Shown one piece after another: positions 11,051 to 20,157 of a stretch of 64,000 nt of DNA. Position 1 is the first letter of the stretch. Each line of letters starts with the position of its first letter. The DNA comes from Corythoichthys intestinalis (lineage: Eukaryota; Chordata; Actinopteri; Syngnathiformes; Syngnathidae), in contig NC_080410.1 of NCBI RefSeq assembly GCF_030265065.1, positions 18,675,898-18,739,897 of the forward strand, in the 5' to 3' direction. The translations under genes and the position numbers were made by a program. The notes under the pieces are model-generated. The model was not told where the DNA came from. It saw only the letters and a list, made by a program, of their open reading frames with translations, and did not search any database.

Positions 11051-11668
11051 AACGCCACACTGCCTGTGCCAAAGTTAAGTGAATGTACCAGTGCACCATG
11101 TCTCCTAATATGTCAGAGTGAAATGTGTAAATTAATTTTGATATAGTGACTATACATTCATATTGTGTGTGCAGGAAAAACAAAGCAACAACAAAAGGTT
11201 AATTAACGACAAGATGTTTGAATGACTATATTTTAAAAAATGTCATTCTGACAAATGTCTCAGTAATTCTGCACTCACACTAGTACATTCGAGGAATTCA
11301 GCATGCCCGATGCTTATGATTTTACATAGAAGTGACTATACAAAGCCTGACATCACTCAATTACGTTATGTTTCCTTTTTTACACTGACTAAACCCTCTC
11401 ACCTATTCTCTCTTTATCTCTGTCTCAAACACATGCACGCACGCAAGCGGATGACAGGGGAAGGAATGCAGCAGATTCAGGGGGTCTATGAAGCGGAGCG
11501 ACAGTGGAGGTGGCTCCCCAGAGAGAACATGATTCACCCCATGCTCTCACTTTTGTTTGTGTCACTAGCAGACACATGGGCGACATGCCAATCTAACAGA
11601 GAGGGGGGAACAGAATGGACAGATGGCACATAGAAAAATGAGAGTGCTAGCACATGCGCGGGCATACA

Positions 11669-11692
11669 CGCACACACACACACACACACACA
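11669..11692. repeat. (CA)n microsatellite
   Basis: Twelve uninterrupted CA dinucleotides follow acacg. Confidence 0.9.
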
Positions 11693-11929
11693 GTGACCTC
11701 AGATGATGTACTGCGGCAGTCTTTCACTAACCCGTGAAGTTTCACTGTTCTCTTACAATGAATTTGTCTTGTGACCGAATAATTTGAACATAAAAATCCC
11801 TTCAATACTTGCTCGCAGCCATGTATAGTAGCTAATGTGTCAGTAGATAATGATGACTAACAACAGATGATTAAACAATCTTTTAAAAAATTTATACGTA
11901 TGGGATATGTATGCCCTAACAGGTATATA

Positions 11930-11978
11930 AGTGGGGCCTACATCACCGGAAATGTGATGTCCACATATGCGGGCCCAG
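11930..11978. repeat. REP-2 palindromic repeat, half copy
   Basis: The sequence ggggcctacatcaccggaaa followed by tgtgatgtccacatatgcgg matches the right half of REP-2, described at 45340-45425. Confidence 0.5.
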
Positions 11979-12289
11979 GCTTTATTAGTTTTCCTTCTTT
12001 CCCCTCCACTTTTAGATATTGTAGAGAATTGGGTCAGTGAGCTTCAGCCCATCTCAACTAATATTTTCCATTATAAATGTATCAACTATGCCATCAATTT
12101 GTTGACTGTCACACAAGAAAATGACACGAATGGAGCAAAGGTAATTACCACAAATGGGCCTGCAAATTTAGTGGGAATGGTTGTTTAGCTACTGTATATG
12201 CATCAACCCGTGACTGATAGGTAATCTGCCTGAAGTGTACCCACCTTTTCCTGAATAAGAGAAAGACTGAACCCCTGTGACAATTGATT

Positions 12290-12482
12290 GACTCATTGGC
12301 TACCAGTAATGGTGATAGACGTCCAATCCATTTGAACTGGGAGGGCTGGCAGCAAATGAACTTCCAGATCTCCCAGTTCAAATGGATTGGATGGCTGCTT
12401 GTGACAAACTAATTGAAATTCTCATGAAAAAGAGCCATGTGATTGGACGTCTATCATCGTCAATGGCACTGAAAGAGTTAAG
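12290..12482. mobile_element. REP-1 hairpin MITE, full-length reference copy
   Basis: This copy shows the whole ~193-bp structure. The outer arms are ttgactcattggctaccagt with tgatagacgtccaatccat at the left, and gattggacgtctatcatcgt with caatggcactgaaagagtta at the right. The inner arms are tttgaactgggagggctgg and, inverted, ctcccagttcaaatggattg. The consensus ends are TTAACTC and GAGTTAA, so the element begins and ends in TTAA. It has no coding capacity. I infer a MITE; TTAA termini would suit piggyBac or Kolobok mobilisation, but no autonomous partner is visible in the window. Confidence 0.75.
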
Positions 12483-12885
12483 ATAAATTGTACAGAAAAT
12501 AGACAAAATAAAAAAAGGATGAGGATCATTGGCTTATTAAATTCAATTTTGCACACATTCATGTGCAAGCCAAGCGAGTGTCCAATAAACATTTCAGATA
12601 GAAGATGAGGCAGCACACTTGTGGCTTGTGGAATGGACACTTTATTTGGGCATGATAGGAGTAGCAAGAAGCTCTGCCGACTGAGAAGTTATGTCTTGTG
12701 AAAAAGGAATCCCTCATACTTAAAAATAACAGACTACAGTCTGATATTTACTGTGCGGTGGAGTTTATTGTTTATGTTGGCCTGATGTCTTAACTAATTG
12801 GCTATTTTAACTGTATCGCATAGTATCACATGAGGCGAGTGTGTATTAAGACTATGTGAGGGAAAAAGGTTTTGCTATTTTATTA

Positions 12886-13649
12886 CCGTAATTTTCAGAC
12901 TACAAGCCACTACTTTTTTCCTTCATTTTGAATCCTGCGGCTTATAGTCCAGTGCGGCTTATTTGTTGATTTATTTGCGTTAATAAACACTTTATTCGAC
13001 AGCGGCGTCATAAGACTGTCATTATTATAACATGACACTATCATGGACATTACTCAATGGTTATGAAAGATGTAATTAAGTGTCATCCGGCAAAAAATGT
13101 CACTAACTCCATTTATGCCCAGCTCGGATCTTTTACATCCATTCAGAAGTGAGATAATTTGCCGAATAACACTCAATGACATCTGTTATAAGCATTCATT
13201 AATGCTCATGACAGTGTCATATCAAACTTATGATTGTTTAATGACAGTCTTATGGCAAATAAAGTGTTGAAATTGATGAAACAATGGGAACACTAACTGA
13301 AGAAATAATTAGCACAGAACATGGATTTGAATTGTTATTTACATTTGTAGCGCTGCAATGCATGCTAGAAGGCATGTTGGACGACAACAGTTTTGACAGC
13401 AGCTGGCAGCAGAGGTTGACATGAAGCTTCTTGAACCAGTGTTGGTTCATTTGGTCTTATTCGTATGATGCCGCTGTCAAATAAAGTGTTACCGGTTAAT
13501 ATCTTTTTGTGTAAATATCCCATAATACAGTGAGTACATCTGCGGCTTATAGTCCAGTGCGGCTCATCTATGAACAAATGTCGTTTTCGTGTCAAATTTG
13601 GTGGGTGGCGGCTCATAGTCAGGTGCGATTTATAGTGCAAAAATTACGG
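12886..13649. mobile_element. MITE with ccgtaattttcagac ends, TA-flanked, carrying a nested element
   Basis: The ends are ccgtaattttcagactacaa at the left and, inverted, atttatagtgcaaaaattacgg at the right, flanked by TA (12884-12885 and 13650-13651). The motif tgcggcttatagtccagtgc occurs near both ends. The family is widespread in vertebrates, with related copies here at 22465 and 55609. The centre is occupied by a second element (12986-13490). Confidence 0.7.
12986..13490. mobile_element. Nested element with aacactttatttgacag ends
   Basis: The left end aacactttattcgacagcgg and the right end ccgctgtcaaataaagtgtt are inverted repeats continuing for ~27 bp (then cgtcata and tatgatg). Internally, the ataagactgtcat block is repeated inverted near 13240-13252. 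It is non-coding and matches the general form of a common teleost MITE beginning ggtaacacttta. Confidence 0.6.
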
Positions 13650-13899
13650 TAATTGGATTACTTAATATGAGTGTGACAAAATATTGAAATGGTGATATAT
13701 CGTGATACTTTGTATCCCAAAAGGTTATCGATATGCTCCTGCAATAATCGAGATATCGTTTTAAAAAGGTGTCAATATCTATTTAAAAAAAAACGGTACT
13801 CGACACCCAATCCATTTAGACTGGGAATGTTCGTTCATTCAAAACCAGAGCATTCGCAATCATTTTGTCAATTTTTCAGGGCATTTACAGGTCACTTGC

Positions 13900-14055
13900 T
13901 GCTCATTTCCTGTTGAGTTTGAGTCACTGCCTATTCATTTGGGTGATTCCCAGGTCACTTCCTGTTTTGTAACACAAAATAAACAGGAAGTGACCCATAA
14001 AATACCCGAAAATCAACAGGAAGTAACTGAAAATCAATAGGTAAATGACCTTAAA
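13900..14055. repeat. Diverged tandem repeat rich in aggaagtga motifs
   Basis: The block contains repeated aggaagtga or its complement tcacttcctg (gctcatttcctgttgagttt, ggtcacttcctgttttg, acaggaagtgacccataaaa, acaggaagtaactgaaaatc). The left half is in the opposite orientation to the right half, giving a loose palindrome centred near 13970. A related block lies at 62920-63050. The motif matches a generic ETS-factor core, but no function can be inferred. Confidence 0.5.
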
Positions 14056-14077
14056 GGGCCCAAAACTACCTCATTGC

Positions 14078-14115
14078 CTGGCATTGGCTGCCACTGACGG
14101 CCATAGACGTTCAAT
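14078..14115. repeat. REP-1 left arm, split from 15261-15385
   Basis: The sequence ggcattggctgccactgacg with gccatagacgttcaat is the left arm of a REP-1 copy. Its continuation, cgttcaatccatttgaactg, resumes at 15261, after a hAT insertion. Confidence 0.7.
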
Positions 14116-15260
14116 CAGGGGTCGCGTTAACCGAATATTTTCCGTCGTTGACCGTTTATTTAAAACGGTGACGGAAAAAACTGAAGTCCATCTGTCATTT
14201 TGACAGGTTGCAATTCACACCCCAGACAACAGGGTGGCGAGTGAGCATATTAATTAGCTATTGTCTCTCTTGATGCATGACGTCGTTGGCCTTACTCGGA
14301 AAAATGTCAAGGCAACTGAGTGTTTGCCTAGCACGGCCAGACTGTTCTCCCTGTATTTTTCAAACACTGAGAGAAAAGTCTGGGACCCAGCCCATTAACG
14401 GCCTCTCGAGTAGGTACAAAATCAATCGAAAAATCAGATTTGTTTATTTGCGTGACGTGTTCTTCACGAGCAGCGTCACTCTTGCGCGCCGAAAGTCGTC
14501 TCCACAACAACACGGATGGCGAACGGGAGAGCCGAGAATATGTTCCAATCCGCGGTAAATACAGTTTTAAATGAGCTGAAACACATCGACCCGAGTCATT
14601 GACAACAGTCTGTCTCGCGCTAGCCATGTTGAATAAACTCCGCTCTCTTCGTATGTTTACTTCCGCGCGCAAGTCCCTCGTCCTGGCCTCGTCGCTTTGC
14701 TAACGTCACGTCTGCCCGTCGCTGATTGGTGCACTCCGCTGTCTGTTTGCTGTGGCTTGCTCCGCCCTGGAAATTGTATCCGCTGAATGGTGGCCAGACT
14801 CAATAGCTGGAACAGCGGTGAATCTGGTAAAAGTCCAAAACCTCATGACAATAGCCTCTGCAGCAATCCCACTTGAGACATTTGATTATGCACAAGCGGG
14901 CACGCAATTTAAGTCCTTGCGCACCAGGAGGAAGACTGCGTTCAGGCCACAGCAGGTGAACTGTTAATTTCATTGTTCCATATGTAGCCTACCTACTGGG
15001 GCTACAGTCAGCTGTTTTTGTCATTGCGGAGAAAAAGTTACATATTCATCTGCTTGATGTGTGATGGCGTGGTGTGGATTCTCTGTTAAGCTTGTCCGGA
15101 CAGAATATTAATTAAAAATGAATGAAAACTAAATACTATTGAATATGTCATTATTATCATTTTAAAAATGTAATTGACGGGTAAAAATAGATTATGACCG
15201 GATTTTTATGACCCAGTCAGTCAAAATGACAGACAACGAAAAAGTCTAGCGCAACCTCTG
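14116..15260. mobile_element. Non-autonomous hAT transposon with perfect 8-bp duplication
   Basis: The ends are caggggtcgcgttaac and, inverted, cagaggttgcgctaga. The 8-bp sequence cgttcaat is identical on both sides (14108-14115 and 15261-15268), and the interrupted REP-1 reads through cleanly when the insert is ignored. The terminal regions also share gtcattttgac(a/t)g-type motifs near 14194 and 15222. The interior includes the Mutator-like MITE at 14324-14829. No hAT transposase frame remains. Confidence 0.85.
14324..14829. mobile_element. 0.5-kb ttgcctgg element, copy 1 (right end lost)
   Basis: This copy is homologous to 28026-28540 and 33798-34307. It starts ttgcctagcacggccagact and runs through cattaacggcctctcgag, tttgctgtggcttgctccgc and atagctggaacagcggtgaa. 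The terminal accaggcaa is missing. It is nested in the hAT element and has no coding function that I recognise. Confidence 0.7.
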
Positions 15261-15385
15261 CGTTCAATCCATTTGAACTGGGAGGGATGGCAGCGAATGA
15301 ACCGTTCATTCGCTGCCACCCTCCCAGTTCAAATGGATTGGACGTCTACTAGTGATAAACTCATTCCAATTCACAGCAGAAGCTT
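15261..15385. mobile_element. REP-1 hairpin MITE, central hairpin
   Basis: A near-perfect hairpin: ccatttgaactgggagggat with ggcagcgaatgaac at the left is answered by gttcattcgctgccaccctc with ccagttcaaatgg at the right. Continuation to the right reads attggacgtctactagtgat and aaactcattccaattcacag, as in other full copies. Confidence 0.75.
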
Positions 15386-16149
15386 GTTTTTCTGTTTATT
15401 AGTTGTTTTTAGAATATCCTAGAATGATTTCCTGACCAATGTATCGATAATCGTTGTATCGCCATATCGTCAGATCATCGTAATCGTGAGCTTTGTATCG
15501 CAAACCGTATCATATCGTGAGGTACCAAGAGGTTCCCACTCCTATTACCTATTTAGCCACTGATATTGGCTTGTCTAAATTTTTCAAAAACTTCATTTGA
15601 AAGGCACTGCATAAGCAAAACTAAAGTTGTTTATATTACTCTGTGATAATTTGCAGTTTCTCCTTTCCACTGGTAGTAAAACAAACTTGCATGGCGCAGT
15701 CCAGAAGAGTATTTCAGAGTATTCATATACATCAGTGGTAGAACACCTTCAAAAAGCACTTCAAATGGTAGTCGGATGAATGAGACTGAAAACAAAAGAG
15801 TGCATAAATGAAACTGGTGAAATGATGCAAAACTACCGGATAGGGGGAAGGAGAGGAGATAAAAAGGGGGATTAGAGTAGTTTCAGGAACTTGCTCTCCC
15901 CACCCACTTAGCCCTGTCCTCACACTGCTCTGCCTGGCTATTTATGGTAGAGAGCCCCAATGTCCTGTAAAACTAAAATGAGGTCTGAAGGCTCAGTTCA
16001 TGACGTCATAACTCCTACCTGTGGTCACGCTCGGATAGGAAGCATCAAACAAAACTGGATTGCATGATTAATTAGACTAACAATGTGTCGACTACTAAAT
16101 TCCTAATTACGCTATTCTCTCTATTTTTTCCCTCCTAGGCATTCGATGC

Positions 16150-16310
16150 ATATGTATATCACTTATCCTGTTGAGGGTTGCTGAAGGGCTGGTGGCCATC
16201 AGAGCTGGAGAGACAGTCAACACCCTGGACTAGAGGCCTGTCACAGGGTGTACTCACACTGGGTTATCTGACTGTGTCACCTACAGTTGGCTTCTTGAGT
16301 CTCCAATAAG
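16150..16310 (+). repeat. Dispersed teleost repeat, diverged copy
   Basis: The sequence tcacttatcctgttgagggt with tgctgaagggctggtggcc, then gagagacagtcaacaccctg and gacta, follows the order of the repeat at 10905-11050 with many changes, ending near tcttgagtctccaat. Confidence 0.4.
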
Positions 16311-16391
16311 ACTTTAAAACTTCCTTCTGATTGAGTTCATATGAGGCTTGGGCATGAATTCATTTAGTTATGACTTTGCATTTGGGTGTTT

Positions 16392-16470
16392 GTTAATTCG
16401 CCCCTCCCAGTCATGATGGATTCAATTTTTTAGCTCCATCAATGCCAGCCAACAAGTTCAATGAATGGGT
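16392..16470. repeat. REP-1 hairpin MITE, partial
   Basis: The sequence ttcgcccctcccagtcatga with tggattcaattttttagctc and catcaatgccagccaacaag is the right arm of a diverged REP-1 copy. Confidence 0.5.
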
Positions 16471-16560
16471 TAAAGGCTTAACCTATTTTGAGCTTTCTGT
16501 CTTTTGCTCTCACATCCCTAAAGAAGGTAGCACAGCTTGCTTCTGATACCTTTTTACATC

Positions 16561-17062
16561 TGTAAGATGTGCTTTAATGCTTTTGCACACTAACAGTATT
16601 TAAACCAATTATGTGTGTTTGAAACTAGGTGTTATGATTATGTTTTCTCATGTAACAGTCTATTCGCTTGTGCTTTAGTGCTTACACAATGAAAAGAGTC
16701 ATAATGTTTCTGTTTTCAGTAGACGTCACCATATTGTTTCTCTTTTCAGTAGACGTCACCATAATGTTTCTTTTTTCAGTAGACGTCACCATAATGTTTC
16801 TCTTTTCAGTAGACGTCACCATAATGTTTCTGTTTTCAGTAGACGTCACCATAATGTTTCATTCTGGTTTCTGTTCTCAATAAAAGACGTGGTCCCCAGG
16901 TTGGAGGCAGAGAGGCTTGTTGTGAGCCACCCGCTCAGCATCAACCTTCCTCCTGACGGCCGTCAGCGTAAAAGCTTATCTCTGTCTCCGTTCTGATCCT
17001 TGCCTTCGTCCTCCTCTAGGTCTTTATTATTTTGCTACATACAAGTAAGTTTAGACCTAACA
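16561..17062 (+). mobile_element. Solo LTR (fossil retroelement)
   Basis: A 502-bp segment begins TGTAAGATGTGC and ends GACCTAACA, i.e. the TG...CA form of LTRs. It is flanked by the 5-bp direct repeat acatc (16556-16560 and 17063-17067) and interrupts an array unit whose two parts are contiguous in other units. A polyadenylation signal aataaa (16880-16885) and a U3-type minisatellite upstream of it suggest plus orientation. No internal region or coding sequence remains, so this is a recombined solo LTR. Five-base duplications fit Ty3/Gypsy-type or some endogenous retrovirus families; the family is not assigned. The target duplication is still perfect, so it need not be very old. Confidence 0.75.
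16701..16860. repeat. 30-bp minisatellite in the solo LTR
   Basis: Five tandem copies plus a third of a sixth of the 30-bp unit ataatgtttctgttttcagt + agacgtcacc. Units differ at one to three positions. The unit contains gacgtcacc, close to a CRE-like tgacgtca core. It lies in the presumed U3 part of the LTR, where tandem enhancer-type repeats are common. Confidence 0.9.
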
Positions 17063-17187
17063 ACATCATTCAGCTACTTTGACTTACAAGTATGAGTACT
17101 TAGGAATTGATAACCTACAGATCGAATATCTTTGGAACCAATCAAAAGTTTTGACATCCATGACCCCAATAAAGAAAGGAACAAATG

Positions 17188-17303
17188 TGCCAGGAGTGGG
17201 ATTTGAACCCACACCTCCATTTGGAGACCAGAAGTCCCAGCCACTGAAGGAGGAAGGCAGCACACCTTGAGTCTGGCACCTTAAACCACTCAGCCATCCT
17301 GAC
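17188..17303 (-). tRNA. tRNA-Leu(CAA), intron-containing, gene 1
   Basis: Read on the minus strand: acceptor GTCAGGA, A-box tggctgagtgg, anticodon stem CCAGA, loop with CTCAAG (anticodon CAA), a ~33-nt intron (gtgtgctgccttcctccttc...), second stem half TCTGG, long variable arm tctccaaatggagg, T-arm gtgggttcaaatcccac, and acceptor TCCTGGC with discriminator A. Length is 116 bp with the intron. Vertebrate tRNA-Leu(CAA) genes carry introns at this place. The acceptor has one G-T wobble. A T-run lies ~40 bp downstream (aatcaaaag on the plus strand). It appears intact. Confidence 0.9.
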
Positions 17304-17403
17304 ATGTCTGTCATGTTTCTGGGAATCTACAATACTCTTAAAAAAGTTATGTATCTTTGGAAATAACCAATTCCATTTAGAGACCAAAAATCCCACATCT
17401 GGC

Positions 17404-17490
17404 GTAAAGAAAAGGGATGTTTCTCGCCTGAATAAATGGAGGAGGAAGGCAGGCTCTGTAGCTGACTTTGAGAAGCTATGGTCCATCATA
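17404..17490 (-). pseudogene. Decayed tRNA-Leu-like partner, unit 1
   Basis: The variable-arm-like ccatttagagaccaaaaatc is followed by an intron-like block aatggaggaggaaggcagg, similar to the intron of the neighbouring tRNA gene. The T-arm has been lost here (see 18891 for a copy that keeps it). It is unlikely to be transcribed as a tRNA. Confidence 0.5.
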
Positions 17491-17684
17491 AACTTATTTT
17501 GAGCTTTCGGTCTTTTGCTCTCACATCCCCAAGAAGCTTAATTGCGATATCTTTTTAGACCACTCAGCTACTTTGACTTACAAGTACGAGTAGTTCTTAG
17601 GAATCCATAACCTACAGATGGAATATCATTGGAACCAATCAAAAGTTTTGAAATCTGTGACCCCAATTAAGAAAGGACTAAAGG

Positions 17685-17800
17685 TGTCAGGAGTGGGATT
17701 TGAACCCACGCCTCTATTTGGAGACCAGAAGTCCCAGCCACTAAAGGAGGAAGGTAGCACACCTTGAGTCTGGCACCTTAGACCACTCGGCCATCCTGAC
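17685..17800 (-). tRNA. tRNA-Leu(CAA), intron-containing, gene 2
   Basis: Same layout as gene 1, with fully paired acceptor arms (GTCAGGA/TCCTGAC), A-box tggccgagtgg, anticodon CAA and T-arm gtgggttcaaatcccac. The variable arm reads tctccaaatagagg. The unit is almost identical to gene 3, including the flanks. Confidence 0.92.
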
Positions 17801-18180
17801 ATGTCTGTCGTGTTTCCGGGAATCTACAATACTCTTAAAAAGTTATGTATCTTTGGAAATAACCAATTCCATTTAGAGACCAAAAATCCCACATCTGGCG
17901 TAAAGAAAAGGGATGTTTCTCGCCTGAATAAATGGAGGAGGAAGGCAGGCTCTGTAGCTGACTTTGAGAAGCTATGGTCCATCATAAACTTATTTTGAGC
18001 TTTCGGTCTTTTGCTCTCACATCCCCAAGAAGCTTAATTGCGATATCTTTTTAGACCACTCAGCTACTTTGACTTACAAGTACGAGTAGTTCTTAGGAAT
18101 CCATAACCTACAGATGGAATATCATTGGAACCAATCAAAAGTTTCGAAATCTGTGACCCCAATTAAGAAAGGACTAAAGG

Positions 18181-18296
18181 TGTCAGGAGTGGGATTTGAA
18201 CCCACGCCTCTATTTGGAGACCAGAAGTCCCAGCCACTAAAGGAGGAAGGTAGCACACCTTGAGTCTGGCACCTTAGACCACTCGGCCATCCTGAC
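18181..18296 (-). tRNA. tRNA-Leu(CAA), intron-containing, gene 3
   Basis: This gene is identical to gene 2 through the tRNA body as far as I can read, and appears functional by structure: intact acceptor, A-box, CAA anticodon, intron, long variable arm and B-box ggttcaaatcc. Confidence 0.92.
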
Positions 18297-18668
18297 ATGT
18301 CTGTCGTGTTTCCGGGAATCTACAATACTCTTAAAAAGTTATGTATCTTTGGAAATAACCAATTCCATTTAGAGACCAAAAATCCCACATCTGGTGTAAA
18401 GAAAAGGGATGTTTCTCGCCTGAATAAATGGAGGAGGAAGGCAGGCTCTGTAGCTGACTTTGAGAAGCTATGGTCCATCATAAACTTATTTTGAGCTTTC
18501 TGTCTTTTGCTCTCACATCCCAAAGAAGCTTAATTGTGATATCTTTTCAGACCACTCAGCTACTTTGACTTACAAGTACGAGTAGTTCTTAGGAATCCAT
18601 AACCTACAGATGGAATATCATTGGAACCAATCAAAGGTTTTGAAATCTGTGACCCCAATTAAGAAAGG

Positions 18669-18785
18669 TGTCAGGCGTGGGATTTGAACTCACGCCTCCA
18701 TTTGGAGACCAGAAGTCCCAGCCAATGAAGGAGGGAAGCAGCACACCTTGAGTCTGGCGCCTTAGACCACTCGGCCAATCCTGAC
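18669..18785 (-). pseudogene. tRNA-Leu(CAA) gene 4, damaged
   Basis: This copy has an acceptor-arm mismatch (gtcaggc on the plus strand in place of gtcagga), one extra base between the acceptor and D arm (ggccaatcctgac), and a T-stem change (gaactcacgcc). Together these make a pseudogene or poorly functional tRNA likely. The anticodon and intron remain. Confidence 0.75.
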
Positions 18786-18890
18786 ATGTCTGTCATGTTA
18801 CTGGGAATCTACAATACACTTAAAAAAGTTATGTATCTTTGAAAACAACCAAAAATTGGAGCATCAGTGAACTTAATAGTTTAACCAGCT

Positions 18891-19035
18891 TGCCTGGAGT
18901 GGGGTTCAACCCACGCCTCCATTTAGAGACCAAAAGTCCCACATCTGGCGTAAAGAAAAGGGATGTTTCTTGCCTGGATAAATGGAGGAGGAAGGCAGGC
19001 TCTGTAGCTGTCTTTGAGAAGCTATGGTCCATCAT
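18891..19035 (-). pseudogene. Decayed tRNA-Leu-like partner, unit 4
   Basis: Read on the minus strand, the 3' half keeps a T-arm (gtgggttgaaccccac), a variable arm (tctctaaatggaggc) and a 3' acceptor-like tccaggca. The presumed 5' half is strongly diverged and the middle is expanded by an intron-like block. Equivalent stretches are at about 19453-19595 and 20014-20157. Confidence 0.6.
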
Positions 19036-19230
19036 AATCCTATTTTGAGCTTTCTGACTTTTGCTCTCACATCCCTAAAGAAGCTTGATTCTGATACTTT
19101 TTTAGACTACTCAGCTACTTTGATTTACAAGTACGAGTAGTTCTAAGGAATCGATAACCTTCAGATCAATATCTTTGGAACCAATCAAAAGTTTTGACAT
19201 CCATGACCCCAATAAAGAAAGAAACAAATG

Positions 19231-19346
19231 TGTCAGGAGTGGGATTTGAACCCAATCCTCTATTTGGAGACCAGAAGTCCCAGCTACCAAAGGAGGAAGA
19301 TAGCACACCTTGAGTCTAGTGCCTTAGACCACTCGGCCATCCTGAC
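19231..19346 (-). tRNA. tRNA-Leu(CAA), intron-containing, gene 5
   Basis: Acceptor arms pair fully. The T-stem carries a mismatch (aacccaatcctc on the plus strand instead of aacccacgcctc), and the last base before the anticodon stem differs (gagtctagtgcc). It is probably a weak or near-pseudogene copy; the anticodon CAA and intron are kept. Confidence 0.75.
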
Positions 19347-19452
19347 ATGTCTGTTGTGCTTCTGGGAAACTAAAACACACTTAAAAAAGTTATGTATCTT
19401 TGGAAATAATCAAAAATTGGAGCATCAGTGAACTTAATCGTTTAAATAGCTT

Positions 19453-19595
19453 GCCTGGAGCGGGGTTCAACCCACGCCTCCATTTAGAGACCAAAAATAC
19501 CACATCTGACATAAAGAAAAGGGATGTTTCTCGCCTGGATAAATAGAGGAGGAAGGCAGGCTATGTAGCTTACTTTGAGAAGCTATGGTCCATCA
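19453..19595 (-). pseudogene. Decayed tRNA-Leu-like partner, unit 5
   Basis: Same structure as 18891-19035: gcctggagcggggttcaacc at the T-arm side and agaagctatggtccatcat at the other end. Confidence 0.55.
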
Positions 19596-19791
19596 TTCAC
19601 CTATTTTGAGCTTTCTGTCTTTTGCTCTCACATCCCAAAGAAGCTTGATTCTGGTATCTTTTTAGACGACTCAGCTACTTTGACTTACAAGTACGAGTAG
19701 TTCTTCAGAATCGATAACCTTCAGATCAAATATCTTTGGAACCAATCAAAAGTTTTGACATCCATGACCCCAATAAAGAAAGGAACAAATG

Positions 19792-19907
19792 TGCCAGGAG
19801 TGGGATTTGAACCCACGCCTCCGTTTGGAGACCAGAAGTCCCAGCCACTGAAGGAGGAACGTAGCACACCTTGAGTCTGGCGCCTTAGACCACTCTGCCA
19901 TCCTGAC
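19792..19907 (-). tRNA. tRNA-Leu(CAA), intron-containing, gene 6
   Basis: The gene has all arms, the CAA anticodon, an intron and B-box ggttcaaatcc. The A-box reads tggcagagtgg, one base from the usual tggccgagtgg. The variable arm tctccaaacggagg is well paired. Probably functional. Confidence 0.88.
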
Positions 19908-20013
19908 ACTTCTGTTGTGCTCCTGGGAAACTAAAATACACTTAAAAAAGTTATGTATCTTTGGGGGGAAAAAAAATTGGCAGCATCAGTGAACTTAATC
20001 GTTTAACTAGATT

Positions 20014-20157
20014 GTCTGGAGTGGGGTTCAACCCACGCCTCCATCTAGAGACCAAAAATCCCACATCTGGCATAAAGAAAAGGGATGTTTCTTGCCTGGA
20101 TAAACGGAGGAGGAAGGCAGGCTCTGTAGCTGACCTTGAAGAAGCTATGGTCCATCA
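20014..20157 (-). pseudogene. Decayed tRNA-Leu-like partner, unit 6
   Basis: Same structure as 18891-19035. The tandem array ends directly after it at ggtccatcat. Confidence 0.55.

Noticed and set aside
14277-14672. Two overlapping frames of 93 and 114 residues on opposite strands
   Set aside because: They fall in the GC-rich 0.5-kb element copy 1; high GC lowers stop frequency, and the frames are not preserved in the other copies.
16701-16860. Possible CRISPR-like array of 30-bp repeats
   Set aside because: The repeats are directly adjacent without spacers and lie in an LTR of a vertebrate genome; this is a minisatellite.
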